Source: an uncultured Phascolarctobacterium sp.
GTDB lineage: Bacteria; Bacillota; Negativicutes; Acidaminococcales; Acidaminococcaceae
NCBI GenBank assembly: GCA_958448515.1
Contig: CAUDEF010000012.1
Location: 1-57,254 of the forward strand
Length of the DNA stretch: 57,254 bases
Direction: 5' to 3'
Part shown: positions 8,120-16,325 of the stretch, one piece after another
Layout: the number at the start of each line of letters is the position of its first letter
Numbering within the stretch: the stretch's first letter is position 1
Translations under genes and position numbers: made by a program
The notes under the pieces: model-generated
What the model saw: the letters and a program-made list of their open reading frames with translations, nothing else
Told to the model about the DNA's origin: nothing
Databases searched by the model: none

Positions 8120-9535
8120 ATGACGGCAAAAATTATTATAGGCGTTACTCAGGAAGAAACGCGTATGGGACTTGTAGAAAATGGTCGCTTAATGGAGTTT
8201 ATGGTAGAGCGAGCAGATGAAAATCATCTTGTTGGCAGCATTTACAAGGGAAGAGTTTGTAATGTTGTTAAGGGTATACAGGCAGCTTTTGTGGATATTG
8301 GTCTTGAACAAAATGCCTTTTTATATCTGGGTGACAAGATTGATGTGACTGAAGGTCAGAGTATTCTGGTACAGATTTCCAAAGATGCCAGGGGTACTAA
8401 AGGACCTACTGCAGTACGTGATATTACTTTGCCGGGAAAGTATGTTGTTTTACTGCCCCATGCTTCTTATATAGGAGTATCAAGAAAAATTACAGATAAA
8501 GCTGAAAAAGAAAGGCTTACTAAAATATGTCAGCAGCTCAGACCTGATGATATTGGCATTGTAATAAGAACTGCTGCTGTCGGCGTAAGTGATGAGCTTT
8601 TAACAGCGGATATTAATGAATTATTGGCTGGATGGAAAATACTGTCAGCCCGTGAGAAGGTTGCCAAAGCTCCTGCTCTTTTGCGCAGGGAGCTTGATTT
8701 GCCGGTACGCATTGTGCGAGATTATCTGAGCAGCAATCTTACGGAAATAGTTATTGATGACCTGTCCGTTTATAAAAGAGTAGAGGAACTTCTGCAGTGC
8801 ATTCCGCAGGCAAAAAACGTAAAGCTTACATTGTATCAGGGACTTGATGATATATTCACCTATCATAAACTTAGTGAAGATATTGCCGGAATTTCTGATC
8901 GCAAGGTATTTTTGCCAAGCGGAGGCTATCTGGTATTTGATTATACAGAGGCTATGACTGTAATTGATGTTAACAGCGGCAAGTTCAGCGGACGTGAGAA
9001 TCTTGAAGAAACTATCATGGAGATTAACAGGCAGGCAGCTGCAGAAATTGCCCGTCAGCTCAGGCTTCGCGATATAGGCGGTATAATAGTTGTAGACTTT
9101 ATTGATATGCATACTGAGGCGCATAAGACAGAGATTTTGTCTGCACTGCAAAAGGCTATGGCCGGTGACAGAATGCACCCTAAGATTCAGGAGATTTCAG
9201 TATTAAATCTTGTTGAGCTGACCCGCAAAAAATCACGGCAGAATTTGTCTTCTGTACTTTACTCTCCCTGCCCCGTATGTGATGGCAGCGGCAGAGTGCA
9301 GAGCAGAGAAACTCTTGCTCTGGAAATCAAACGTCGTTTACGCAGTTTGCTGAAAAGACGAGGCAGTTCCAAAAATCTGCTGATAGCTGCTAATCCATGG
9401 ATTGCTGAGTGGCTGCGGCTTAAAGATTTGCGTCAGTGGGAAAGAGAACTGGCGTGCAGTATTAAGATAGAAGCAGATGCTTCACTGCATATAGAATCTT
9501 TTATGATTTTGGATAATAATTTGGTTGACAAATAA
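8120..9535 (+). CDS. rng: Ribonuclease G (RNase E/G family)
   Basis: Endoribonuclease for 5' monophosphate-dependent cleavage in 16S rRNA maturation and mRNA decay. The 471-aa length is that of RNase G rather than RNase E. An S1 domain lies near residues 37-110 (GSIYKGRVCNVVKGIQAAF). The two catalytic metal-binding Asp are D283 (VIDVNSGKFSG) and D326 (IVVDFIDM), spaced 43 residues apart as in E. coli RNase E. The Zn-link is CPVCDGSGR. A full AAAGGAGG ribosome site precedes the ATG. The -35 element of the next promoter lies inside the last codons. Adjacent to rplU, a common arrangement. Confidence 0.95.
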   Translation: MTAKIIIGVTQEETRMGLVENGRLMEFMVERADENHLVGSIYKGRVCNVVKGIQAAFVDIGLEQNAFLYLGDKIDVTEGQSILVQISKDARGTKGPTAVRDITLPGKYVVLLPHASYIGVSRKITDKAEKERLTKICQQLRPDDIGIVIRTAAVGVSDELLTADINELLAGWKILSAREKVAKAPALLRRELDLPVRIVRDYLSSNLTEIVIDDLSVYKRVEELLQCIPQAKNVKLTLYQGLDDIFTYHKLSEDIAGISDRKVFLPSGGYLVFDYTEAMTVIDVNSGKFSGRENLEETIMEINRQAAAEIARQLRLRDIGGIIVVDFIDMHTEAHKTEILSALQKAMAGDRMHPKIQEISVLNLVELTRKKSRQNLSSVLYSPCPVCDGSGRVQSRETLALEIKRRLRSLLKRRGSSKNLLIAANPWIAEWLRLKDLRQWERELACSIKIEADASLHIESFMILDNNLVDK

Positions 9536-9553
9536 TTTTATACAAGTTAAAAT
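9525..9553 (+). promoter_or_regulatory. Promoter for L21 leader/rplU operon
   Basis: TTGACA at 9525-9530 and TAAAAT at 9548-9553 with a 17-nt spacer. The -35 box overlaps the final codons of rng. Transcription would begin near 9560, at the 5' edge of the leader RNA. Confidence 0.8.
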
Positions 9554-9558
9554 ATACC

Positions 9559-9657
9559 AGTATGGACTGTGTTAGTCCGTCCCCAACCGCGCAGAGAGGT
9601 TCCGTAAACTCAGAAGAGTACCGTATTTGGCGAGTTTATAATAAGGGAGGTGCAATA
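9559..9657 (+). ncRNA. L21 ribosomal leader (5' UTR element)
   Basis: About 100 nt between a sigma-A promoter and rplU that fold into a small hairpin GGACT/AGTCC (9564-9578) and a second helix AAACTC/GAGTTT (9606-9611 with 9632-9637), followed by the ribosome site GGGAGG. Position and size match the L21 leader known from many Firmicutes, thought to mediate autoregulation by the ribosomal protein. Assignment rests on location and folding by eye. Confidence 0.7.
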
Positions 9658-9658
9658 G

Positions 9659-9967
9659 ATGTACGCAATTATCAAAACCGGCGGTAAACAATACCGTGTT
9701 AGCGAAGGCGAAACTTTGCAAGTTGAAAAATTAACTGCAGAAGTTGGCGAAGAAGTTGTATTCGAAGCTTTGACCGTAGTTGACGGCGCTGATGTTAAAA
9801 TCGGTGCTCCTGTAGTTGAAGGCGCTAAAGTTGTTGCTAAAGTTGTTGAACATGGCAAAGGCGACAAAATTTTCGTTTTCAAATACAAAGCAAAATCCAA
9901 CTATCGTAAACGTCAAGGTCATCGTCAACCGTTCACTGCTGTTGAAATCACCAAAATTGAAGCTTAA
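9659..9967 (+). CDS. rplU: 50S ribosomal protein L21
   Basis: Large-subunit protein binding 23S rRNA, 102 aa, normal length. The N-terminus MYAIIKTGGKQYRVSEGE and the C-terminal KYKAKSNYRKRQGHRQPFT segment are diagnostic. First gene of the rplU-prp-rpmA operon, preceded by its own leader RNA. Codon use is strongly biased (highly expressed) compared with its neighbours. Confidence 0.98.
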   Translation: MYAIIKTGGKQYRVSEGETLQVEKLTAEVGEEVVFEALTVVDGADVKIGAPVVEGAKVVAKVVEHGKGDKIFVFKYKAKSNYRKRQGHRQPFTAVEITKIEA

Positions 9968-9972
9968 TAGCT

Positions 9973-10299
9973 ATGATTACTGTTGATTTATACAGGAACG
10001 AACAGGGATTTATAACTGGTTATAAGGTCAGCGGTCATGCTGGCTATGCAGAAGAAGGCAATGATATTATCTGCAGTGCCGTGTCTGCATTAACTCAGGC
10101 CCCTGTGATGGGACTGGAACGACATTTAAAATTAAAGCCGTCCTATAAGGTCTGTCAGGAGGACGGCGTTTTGGAAGTAGCACTGGGAAGTGCTCCAAGT
10201 GAACTGACTCAGGCTATATTGGAGACTATGTTATGTGGTCTTAACTCCATAGCCGGGCAGTGTTCGCAATATCTTTGTATCAAAGAGCACAGGAGGTGA
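9973..10299 (+). CDS. prp: Ribosomal-processing cysteine protease Prp
   Basis: Cysteine protease that removes the N-terminal extension of L27 in Firmicutes and relatives. The 108-aa protein has the catalytic His in VSGHAGYAEEGNDIICSAVS (near residue 22) and the catalytic Cys in the same segment (IICSAVS, near residue 34). It lies between rplU and rpmA, which is the standard location, and the downstream L27 does carry the extension. Confidence 0.95.
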   Translation: MITVDLYRNEQGFITGYKVSGHAGYAEEGNDIICSAVSALTQAPVMGLERHLKLKPSYKVCQEDGVLEVALGSAPSELTQAILETMLCGLNSIAGQCSQYLCIKEHRR

Positions 10300-10304
10300 A
10301 AGTA

Positions 10305-10598
10305 ATGTTTGAACTTATTCTGCAACTTCATGCACATAAAAAAGGTACCGGTAGCTCCCACAATGGTCGTGACTCTAACGCTCAACGTTTGGGCACCAAA
10401 GCTCATGACACTCAATTGGTAACTGCTGGCAGCATCATCGTTCGTCAACGTGGTACTAAATTCCATCCTGGTAACAACGTAGGTATGGGTAAAGATTACA
10501 CCATCTACGCTAAAATCGAAGGTCGTGTAAAATTTGAACGCAAAGGCCGTGACAAACGCCAAATCAGCGTATATCCCGTTGAAGAAGCTGCTATGTAA
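10305..10598 (+). CDS. rpmA: 50S ribosomal protein L27 (with Prp-cleaved extension)
   Basis: Large-subunit protein near the peptidyl-transferase centre. The ATG at 10305 is preceded by AGGAGGTG, giving 97 aa. The first residues, MFELILQLHAHKKGTG, contain the leader cleaved by Prp; by analogy with the Staphylococcus site the cut should fall just before AHKKG, exposing the functional N-terminus. The rest is canonical (GSSHNGRDSNAQRLGTK, PGNNVGMGKDYTIYA). The operon ends at a terminator; obgE does not follow. Confidence 0.97.
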   Translation: MFELILQLHAHKKGTGSSHNGRDSNAQRLGTKAHDTQLVTAGSIIVRQRGTKFHPGNNVGMGKDYTIYAKIEGRVKFERKGRDKRQISVYPVEEAAM

Positions 10599-10606
10599 TT
10601 AGCCTT

Positions 10607-10642
10607 TAAACCCTGCATAAATTATGCAGGGTTTTTGTTTTT
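10607..10642 (+). terminator. Terminator of rplU-prp-rpmA operon
   Basis: Stem AAACCCTGCATAA/TTATGCAGGGTTT followed by TTGTTTTT. Confidence 0.9.
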
Positions 10643-10732
10643 ATTGAAAAGTTATACAATTCTTTCACAAAATGAGACTTTGAATGTGATAAAATAAACA
10701 CAGAGAATTATTCTTGAGAAAGGATGACATAA

Positions 10733-11209
10733 ATGTTAGAAGTTGGTACAAAAGCACCAAATTTTACTTTAAATGACAAAGATGGTAATGCTGTCAGCTT
10801 GTCTGATTTTTTAGGCAAAAAGGTAGTTTTATATTTTTATCCTAAAGACTCCACACCGGGATGCACCAGACAGGCACAGGCTTTCAGAGATACTTTTTCT
10901 GAATATGAAAAAATGGGAGCTGTAATTATAGGCATAAGCAAAGACAGCGTAAAATCTCATTTTAATTTTGCTGCCAAGCATGAATTGCCTTTTATTTTAT
11001 TATCAGATCCTGATCTTATTGCCATACAGGGATATGAGGTATGGCAGGAGAAAAAACTGTATGGAAAGGTAAGTATGGGAGTTGTGCGCTCTACCTATCT
11101 TATTGATGAAAATGGAAACATAGAGGCTGCATGGGGAAAGGTTAAACCGGAAGCAAATGTAAGTGATGTTTTAACATACTTACAGGAAAGTTGCGGCTGT
11201 GAAAAATAA
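10733..11209 (+). CDS. bcp: Peroxiredoxin, Bcp/PrxQ type
   Basis: Thiol peroxidase that reduces hydrogen and organic peroxides (158 aa). The thioredoxin-fold core has the peroxidatic Cys at position 44 in DSTPGCTRQAQAFRD. The resolving Cys usually found five residues later is replaced by Gln, so the two-Cys PrxQ mechanism cannot operate there. Instead the C-terminus ends SCGCEK with Cys154 and Cys156, which could resolve the sulfenate or bind metal; this is inference. A small membrane protein gene overlaps the 3' end by 11 nt. Confidence 0.93.
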   Translation: MLEVGTKAPNFTLNDKDGNAVSLSDFLGKKVVLYFYPKDSTPGCTRQAQAFRDTFSEYEKMGAVIIGISKDSVKSHFNFAAKHELPFILLSDPDLIAIQGYEVWQEKKLYGKVSMGVVRSTYLIDENGNIEAAWGKVKPEANVSDVLTYLQESCGCEK

Positions 11210-11504
11210 ACATCAGTGGCAGTATGCTATGGTTTTGGCTGCAGCCTACTATATATTACCTCTTTTGATGGTTAATACGGGTTCGGCAATGTTTATTTTG
11301 TTGTTATGTTTGCCTGTAATTGTATTTGTCAGCAGTTTTATCTTTGCACGCAGACACTCTTTTCAGTGGCAGATAATTGCTTTAACTGTACTTTTATTTT
11401 TACCCAGTATGATTTTTTATTTTAATCCTACTGCCGCTTTTTACAGTGTGTACTACGGTATTGTTTCTGCAGCAGGTGAATTTGCTGGTGAATTTTTAAG
11501 TTAA
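11199..11504 (+). CDS. Small integral membrane protein, unknown function
   Basis: Unrecognised 101-aa protein starting with GTG inside the last codons of the peroxiredoxin gene, so probably co-translated. Hydropathy by eye shows three membrane segments: residues 8-28 (YAMVLAAAYYILPLLM), 30-50 (MFILLLCLPVIVFVSSFIFA) and 57-75 (IIALTVLLFLPSMIFYF). It ends with a short amphipathic stretch. No motif or family was recognised; the shape resembles short Firmicutes conserved membrane proteins. Confidence 0.65.
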   Translation: MKNKHQWQYAMVLAAAYYILPLLMVNTGSAMFILLLCLPVIVFVSSFIFARRHSFQWQIIALTVLLFLPSMIFYFNPTAAFYSVYYGIVSAAGEFAGEFLS

Positions 11505-11519
11505 AAACTTATTGCATAG

Positions 11520-11552
11520 AAAAAAGACCTCCGTTTTGGAGGTCTTTTTATC
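11520..11552. terminator. Bidirectional terminator
   Basis: Stem AAAAAGACCTCC/GGAGGTCTTTTT with a 4-nt loop lies between convergent genes and has A- and T-runs on both sides, so it can serve both strands. Confidence 0.9.
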
Positions 11553-11553
11553 T

Positions 11554-12639
11554 TCATTTCGTACCTTTTAGATTAATGACTACAATTTCAGGTCTGTATT
11601 CTGTGCGTACCGGAGAACCCCAGAACCCATAACCGCTGCTGGTAACGGCGGTCAGGTTATCAAATTTTTTAATACCGTAATCTAAAGGATACATACGCTC
11701 TGTAATAAATTTATTGGGAAAAAGCTGTCCTGTATGGGTATGTCCGGAAACATAAAGGTCATATCCATATTGAGATGCAGCATATATCTTACGTGGCTGA
11801 TGATCAATGACAATATTATATTTATCATGATCAGAAATCAGATTTTTTAAAGGTTCAGCAGTTTTGCTTTTGCTGTAATCATTTAATCCTGTGATGTTTA
11901 GATTGCCTGTTTGCACATTTTCATCCTGTAAAACAGTGATATTATGCTTTTCCAGCATGCTGCGCCACATTTCAGGATTATCCAGATAGTCGTGATTGCC
12001 AAAAGCCGCATAAACTCCATGTGCAGATTTAAAATTTTTCAATGGTGCAAGGGAATTTTCCTGCGTAATATACTGCAGTCTTTCGTCAGCTATATCTCCT
12101 GCCAAAAGGATATAGTCAGGGTGCTGCTGATTAACCAGCTCAACAAGCTGCTTTGCATAATCATGTCCAAGAATTCTTCCCAGATGAATATCGCTTACTA
12201 AAACTATCCTTATATTTTCATTATCCGGCAGTTTACTTGTAGTAATGGTTTCTGTTCTTACTACAGGATTAAAGGCCTGATAAGTACCATAGGCAATAAA
12301 GCATATAATTGCTGCCAGTCCGCAAATCACAGTTTTTGCTGACGGCAGTTTTATTTTTAATATTTTGCATATAAGCCATAATAGTGCATGTATGATTATC
12401 AGCCAGAGAGAGTAATACAGAAATGCTATCCATAAACCGCCCAGCCATGAAGAGATTTTTAAAAGAACAGCAGGCGTATTGTCAGGCAGCATTCTGCTTA
12501 AAACGGCGTTTAATGCCAGTAAGAAATATGTAATTGTAAAAAATCTTGCTTTGGCAGCAGATAAATTTTTATAATAATAAATATAAGATATGCTGCTGAG
12601 AACAAAATCAATCAGACCGATAAATAAAATTACTTTCAT
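11554..12639 (-). CDS. Membrane-anchored metallophosphoesterase
   Basis: Calcineurin-like phosphoesterase (361 aa, YkuE/YaeI class). Four predicted membrane segments occupy residues 1-125, then the catalytic domain with all metal-ligand blocks: VSDIHLG, LLAGDIAD, AFGNHDY, VIDHQPR and SGHTHTGQ. Members of this class act on lipid or cell-envelope phosphates (for example UDP-diacylglucosamine hydrolysis) but the substrate here is not known. Second gene of a two-gene minus-strand operon, 16 nt after the YitT-family gene. Confidence 0.88.
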   Translation of the reverse strand: MKVILFIGLIDFVLSSISYIYYYKNLSAAKARFFTITYFLLALNAVLSRMLPDNTPAVLLKISSWLGGLWIAFLYYSLWLIIIHALLWLICKILKIKLPSAKTVICGLAAIICFIAYGTYQAFNPVVRTETITTSKLPDNENIRIVLVSDIHLGRILGHDYAKQLVELVNQQHPDYILLAGDIADERLQYITQENSLAPLKNFKSAHGVYAAFGNHDYLDNPEMWRSMLEKHNITVLQDENVQTGNLNITGLNDYSKSKTAEPLKNLISDHDKYNIVIDHQPRKIYAASQYGYDLYVSGHTHTGQLFPNKFITERMYPLDYGIKKFDNLTAVTSSGYGFWGSPVRTEYRPEIVVINLKGTK

Positions 12640-12655
12640 AGTTACTCCTTTAATA

Positions 12656-13522
12656 TCAGCGCATGCCTTTCAGCGGCAGGGATTGACGTTCCAAAGTATA
12701 GCCTCTGCCGCCTACTTCGTTAATTTCCGCAACAGTAATAAAAGCTTCCGGGTCTATATCTGTAACAACATTTTTTAGTTTATGCAGTTTATAGTTGGGG
12801 ATTATTGTCAGAAGTACATCTACTTCTTTGCCATAAAAACCTGTCTGGCTATGGAGCATGGTTACTCCGGTATCAATTTTCTGCAGCAGTGCAGGGCGTA
12901 TTTTGTTAAAATGTCCTGAAATAATCATTATTTGCAGCTGTGCTGTACCAAATGTAAGCACTTTGTTAAGTGCATATGACAGCAGGAATGTTGTGATAAG
13001 ACCGTATACAAGATTAGTCAGATTAGAGAAGGTAAGCATGCTTAAAATTAAAATTGTGTCGATAACGTATACAGTAACAGAAACTGGTATGGAGAATGAT
13101 TTTTGTAAGATGAGTGCCAGAATATCATAGCCGCCGGTGGAGGCGTTTTGTCTGATGATGAGACCGTTGCCGATACCTGTAAGAATGCCGCCCAAAACGC
13201 AGGCCAGAAAAGGGTCTAATGCAAGCTGCTTTGTCCAGGTCATTTTTTCAAAAATACCTATAAAAAACGGCAGCATTATACTTGAAAGCAGGGTGGAAAA
13301 GGCAAATTTTTTACCAAGAAAGAAAAGCCCCAGAAGAAAAAGCAGCGCGTTAATAATATACATTACTGTAGAAATATTGATTCCAAAAAAATGATTGAGG
13401 ATAATGGAAGAACCGGTCACGCCGCCAATAATGAATTTGTTATAGATGATAAATGTATGTATTGCAAAAGCACAGATAATGTTTCCTGAAGTTATAAGGA
13501 GAACAGATTGTATATTTTTCAT
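12656..13522 (-). CDS. YitT family membrane protein
   Basis: Membrane protein of 288 aa with the standard YitT layout: five to six hydrophobic segments in residues 1-200 (including LNHFFGINIST and ASTGGYDILALIL, both family hallmarks) and a C-terminal DUF2179 cytosolic domain (GVTMLHSQTGFYGKEVDVLLTI, then DPEAFITVAEINEVGGRG). Function of the family is not established; a transporter or envelope role is often suggested. Lead gene of an operon with the metallophosphoesterase. Confidence 0.92.
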   Translation of the reverse strand: MKNIQSVLLITSGNIICAFAIHTFIIYNKFIIGGVTGSSIILNHFFGINISTVMYIINALLFLLGLFFLGKKFAFSTLLSSIMLPFFIGIFEKMTWTKQLALDPFLACVLGGILTGIGNGLIIRQNASTGGYDILALILQKSFSIPVSVTVYVIDTILILSMLTFSNLTNLVYGLITTFLLSYALNKVLTFGTAQLQIMIISGHFNKIRPALLQKIDTGVTMLHSQTGFYGKEVDVLLTIIPNYKLHKLKNVVTDIDPEAFITVAEINEVGGRGYTLERQSLPLKGMR

Positions 13523-13614
13523 ATAGATACCTTACTTTTTGTTAAATTATTTTAGAATAAAAATGATTTTTTGTTAATTTATATACCAGTATTTTACCAT
13601 AATATCTTGATATT

Positions 13615-13623
13615 TGGTATAAT
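13615..13623 (+). promoter_or_regulatory. Extended -10 promoter for FAH gene/Se-Mo island
   Basis: TGGTATAAT (extended -10: TG one base before TATAAT at 13618-13623) lies about 47 nt before the FAH start. No good -35 is seen, as often occurs with extended -10 promoters. Confidence 0.5.
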
Positions 13624-13670
13624 TATATTGATATGTTGCAATAACAGTCAATAAGGGAGGCGTGCTTGGC

Positions 13671-14579
13671 ATGAGATTTTATACAGCTTTAATTGATAAT
13701 AAAGAAGAAGTTCTGGCAGCATTTGATGATGGTCAAACTGCCTACAGACTTAAGGTACTGGCAAAGCTTACAGACAGTTTTGCCTACAGAGATATGCAGG
13801 ATTTAATTGAGAATATGACAGCAGATGACAGAGAAAAATTGGCAGAATTAAAAAATAATACTGATGTTTTGACTGCTGCTGCCGTAAATTTAGCATCAGT
13901 TACATTATGTGCACCTGTTGTGTATCCGCGTCAGGATGTTATTTGCCTGGGAATAAATTATGCAGAACATGCAAAAGAAGCAGGTCATTTTTCTGAAGAA
14001 GCATTTGGCGGAGAACGTCCGTACACCATTTACTTTTCTAAAAGAGTAAACAGAGCTACTGCTACTAAAGAGCCGGTTCCTTCATATGAAGGACTTGTTG
14101 ACAGCCTTGATTACGAGGTTGAACTTGGTGTTATTTTAGGAAAAGATGCAAAAAATGTTGCTGCCGAAGAGGCTGCAAATTATATTTTTGGTTATACAAT
14201 TATTAACGATATAAGTGCTCGAAACCTGCAGACAAGACATAAACAATGGTACAGAGGCAAAAGCCTTGACGGCTTTACACCCATGGGACCGTGCATTGTT
14301 ACTGCCGATGAAATTGATGATGTGCAGAACCTTGCTATCAGCTGCTACGTCAACGGACAGCTGCGCCAGTCCAGTAACACCAGATATATGCTGCAGACCG
14401 TAGCTGATGCCATTGCCGAACTTTCTGATGGTATGACTTTGCGTGCCGGCACTATTATAGCTACAGGGACACCGGCCGGAGTTGGCATGGGAATGAAACC
14501 GCCGTGCTTTCTGAAAAAAGGTGATAAAATAGAATGTGTTATTGAAAAAATTGGTACTTTGGAAAATACTGTAGAATAG
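13671..14579 (+). CDS. Fumarylacetoacetate hydrolase (FAH) family protein
   Basis: Divalent-metal enzyme of the FAH superfamily (302 aa), which hydrolyses or decarboxylates beta-diketo or 2-oxo-enol acids. Metal-ligand acids are visible in LDYEVELGVILG, and the core in INDISARNLQ, GKSLDGFTPMGP and TIIATGTPAGVG. AAGGGAGG ends 10 nt before the ATG at 13671; the in-frame GTG at 13662 is too close to that site to be used. It heads the cluster of selenium-molybdenum genes and probably shares their transcript (11-nt gap to yqeC), which hints at a role in the purine or heterocycle pathway. Exact substrate unknown. Confidence 0.88.
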   Translation: MRFYTALIDNKEEVLAAFDDGQTAYRLKVLAKLTDSFAYRDMQDLIENMTADDREKLAELKNNTDVLTAAAVNLASVTLCAPVVYPRQDVICLGINYAEHAKEAGHFSEEAFGGERPYTIYFSKRVNRATATKEPVPSYEGLVDSLDYEVELGVILGKDAKNVAAEEAANYIFGYTIINDISARNLQTRHKQWYRGKSLDGFTPMGPCIVTADEIDDVQNLAISCYVNGQLRQSSNTRYMLQTVADAIAELSDGMTLRAGTIIATGTPAGVGMGMKPPCFLKKGDKIECVIEKIGTLENTVE

Positions 14580-14590
14580 GCAGTTTTAAC

Positions 14591-15289
14591 ATGAAAAATT
14601 ATGATATTTTTCTGGACGGCAGGCAGCATGTTATTGCTATTGTTGGTGCCGGAGGAAAAACAACTGTAATGTATGAAATGGCTGCTTATTTTGCTGATTG
14701 CGGCAAAAAAGTTGTTGTGTCTACTACAACACATATTTTCAGACCAACAGAAAATTATGCTGTTGATGAACAGGCAGTTAGTGCTTTATGGAAGCAGAAC
14801 AGGCATGCTGTTATTGGTGCATATGCAGAAAATAATAAGCTTGCCATGCCGGATGCAGAGCTGCTGAATAAAATGCTGCTAAAGGCAGATATTGTGCTTT
14901 TGGAGGCTGATGGTGCCAAAGGTTTACCCTGTAAGGTGCCTGCTGTACATGAACCGGTTATTCTGCCTGCCTGTGATATTGTTATTGCAGTAATGGGTAT
15001 GGACGCTTTAAAAAGACCTGTGCAAAAAGTATGTTTCAGGCTTAATGAAACACTTGAATTACTGCAGTGCAGCAAAGAACATTTGCTGACGGAAGCAGAT
15101 ATGGCTGTTATATTAGTATCTGACAGAGGCAGCCGTAAAGGTGTTGCAGACAGAAATTTTTTTGTTGTGCTGAATAAATGTGACAGCAAGGCAGCTGTAA
15201 AAAGTGCCTGGCAAATAGCTGCTGCTTTGCAGCATAATAGTATACCGTCGGATAATATATGGCTAAGAGGTGAGGCTGTACATGAGTGA
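14591..15289 (+). CDS. yqeC: YqeC: selenium-dependent molybdenum hydroxylase accessory protein
   Basis: Accessory protein of the selenium-dependent molybdenum hydroxylase (SDMH) set, 232 aa. A P-loop-like segment near the N-terminus (IVGAGGKTTVMYEMAAYF) suggests nucleotide binding. Other family blocks are VVVSTTTHIFRP, DIVLLEADGAKGLPCKVPA and HEPVI. Genes of this family occur with yqeB, selD and molybdenum hydroxylase subunits, and are proposed to mature the labile selenium cofactor; the reaction is unknown. It overlaps the selD start region by 8 nt. Confidence 0.9.
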   Translation: MKNYDIFLDGRQHVIAIVGAGGKTTVMYEMAAYFADCGKKVVVSTTTHIFRPTENYAVDEQAVSALWKQNRHAVIGAYAENNKLAMPDAELLNKMLLKADIVLLEADGAKGLPCKVPAVHEPVILPACDIVIAVMGMDALKRPVQKVCFRLNETLELLQCSKEHLLTEADMAVILVSDRGSRKGVADRNFFVVLNKCDSKAAVKSAWQIAAALQHNSIPSDNIWLRGEAVHE

Positions 15290-16316
15290 ACAGGAAAAAA
15301 TAGTTTTTTGTAAAGGTGGAGGCTGTACTGCCAAATTAGGTGCAGGTATTTTGAGCCATATTCTTGATAAATTGCCTCATAATACTGCTGATAAAAATTT
15401 GCTTGTTGGTTATGACAGTAAAGATGATGCCGCTGTTTATAAAATTACGGATGATTTGGCTGTAGTACAGACTTTGGACTTTTTCCCTCCAATGGTTGAT
15501 GATCCATATATTTTTGGGCAGATTGCCGCAGCAAATGCTCTTAGTGATATTTACGCTATGGGCGGCGAAGTTAAGACTGCTCTGAATATTGTATGCTTTC
15601 CGGAAAAAATGGATCTTAATATTCTGGGAGAAATTATGCGCGGTGGCAGTGAAAAGGTTGCCGAAGCAGGCGGCCAGCTGGTAGGAGGACATTCCATTGC
15701 TGACAGCGATGTAAAGTACGGTTTATCTGTTATGGGGCTGATTAATCCTGAAAAGATTTACACCAATAATACGCCGCAGGTTGGCGATAAGTTGATTTTG
15801 ACTAAAAAACTTGGTGTAGGCATAATCTGTACTGCCAACAGAGTTGGCGAAGCTTCTGCAGAAGCTATGCAGGAAGCAGTTGCATCCATGACTTATCTTA
15901 ATAAGTATGCAGCCGAAATTATGCATCAGTTTAATGTTCATGCCTGCACGGACGTAACAGGGTTCAGTTTTCTTGGCCATTTACATGAGATGCTTGATGG
16001 AAAGCTGTCTGCAACAGTGTATTGCAGCAGCGTGCCTGTCATAAAAGAGGCACTTGCTTATGCTGATGAGTTTTTGCTTACAGCTGCAGGTCAGCGTAAT
16101 CGTAATTATGCCGGTGAGTTTGTAAAATTTGAAAATGTACCCTTTGCTATGGAAGAAGTACTTTTTGATCCTCAGACTTCCGGCGGATTGCTGATTGCAG
16201 TAGCTGCTGATGATGCTGAGGCGCTGGAAGAAAGTTTGCGCTCTGCCAAAATGCCTGCAGGCATTGTTGGTGAAATTACAGCTTTGACTGAAAAAGAAAT
16301 TATTGTTAAAGGTTAG
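15282..16316 (+). CDS. selD: Selenide, water dikinase (selenophosphate synthetase)
   Basis: Makes selenophosphate from selenide and ATP, the activated selenium donor. The ATG at 15282 with upstream AAGAGGTGAGG gives 344 aa. The active-site segment reads KGGGCTAKLGAG, so it is the Cys form with the catalytic Cys and Lys kept; the second Cys often found two residues later is Ala here. ATP-binding core motifs follow (DAAVYKITDDLAVVQTLDFF, VGGHSIADSDVKYGLSVMG, DPQTSGGLLIAV). Embedded between yqeC and yedF with overlaps or 9-nt gaps, so its product is most simply for the hydroxylase cofactor. No selA/selB/tRNA-Sec gene is in the window. Confidence 0.95.
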   Translation: MSEQEKIVFCKGGGCTAKLGAGILSHILDKLPHNTADKNLLVGYDSKDDAAVYKITDDLAVVQTLDFFPPMVDDPYIFGQIAAANALSDIYAMGGEVKTALNIVCFPEKMDLNILGEIMRGGSEKVAEAGGQLVGGHSIADSDVKYGLSVMGLINPEKIYTNNTPQVGDKLILTKKLGVGIICTANRVGEASAEAMQEAVASMTYLNKYAAEIMHQFNVHACTDVTGFSFLGHLHEMLDGKLSATVYCSSVPVIKEALAYADEFLLTAAGQRNRNYAGEFVKFENVPFAMEEVLFDPQTSGGLLIAVAADDAEALEESLRSAKMPAGIVGEITALTEKEIIVKG

Positions 16317-16325
16317 GTGTGAAGT

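Noticed and set aside
8645..9178. Long antisense frame opposite rng
   Set aside because: It has no recognisable domain and mirrors the rng coding frame, so it is a shadow of a real gene.
13662..13670. GTG start for the FAH gene
   Set aside because: The Shine-Dalgarno sequence ends 1 nt before it, too close for initiation; the ATG at 13671 has proper spacing.
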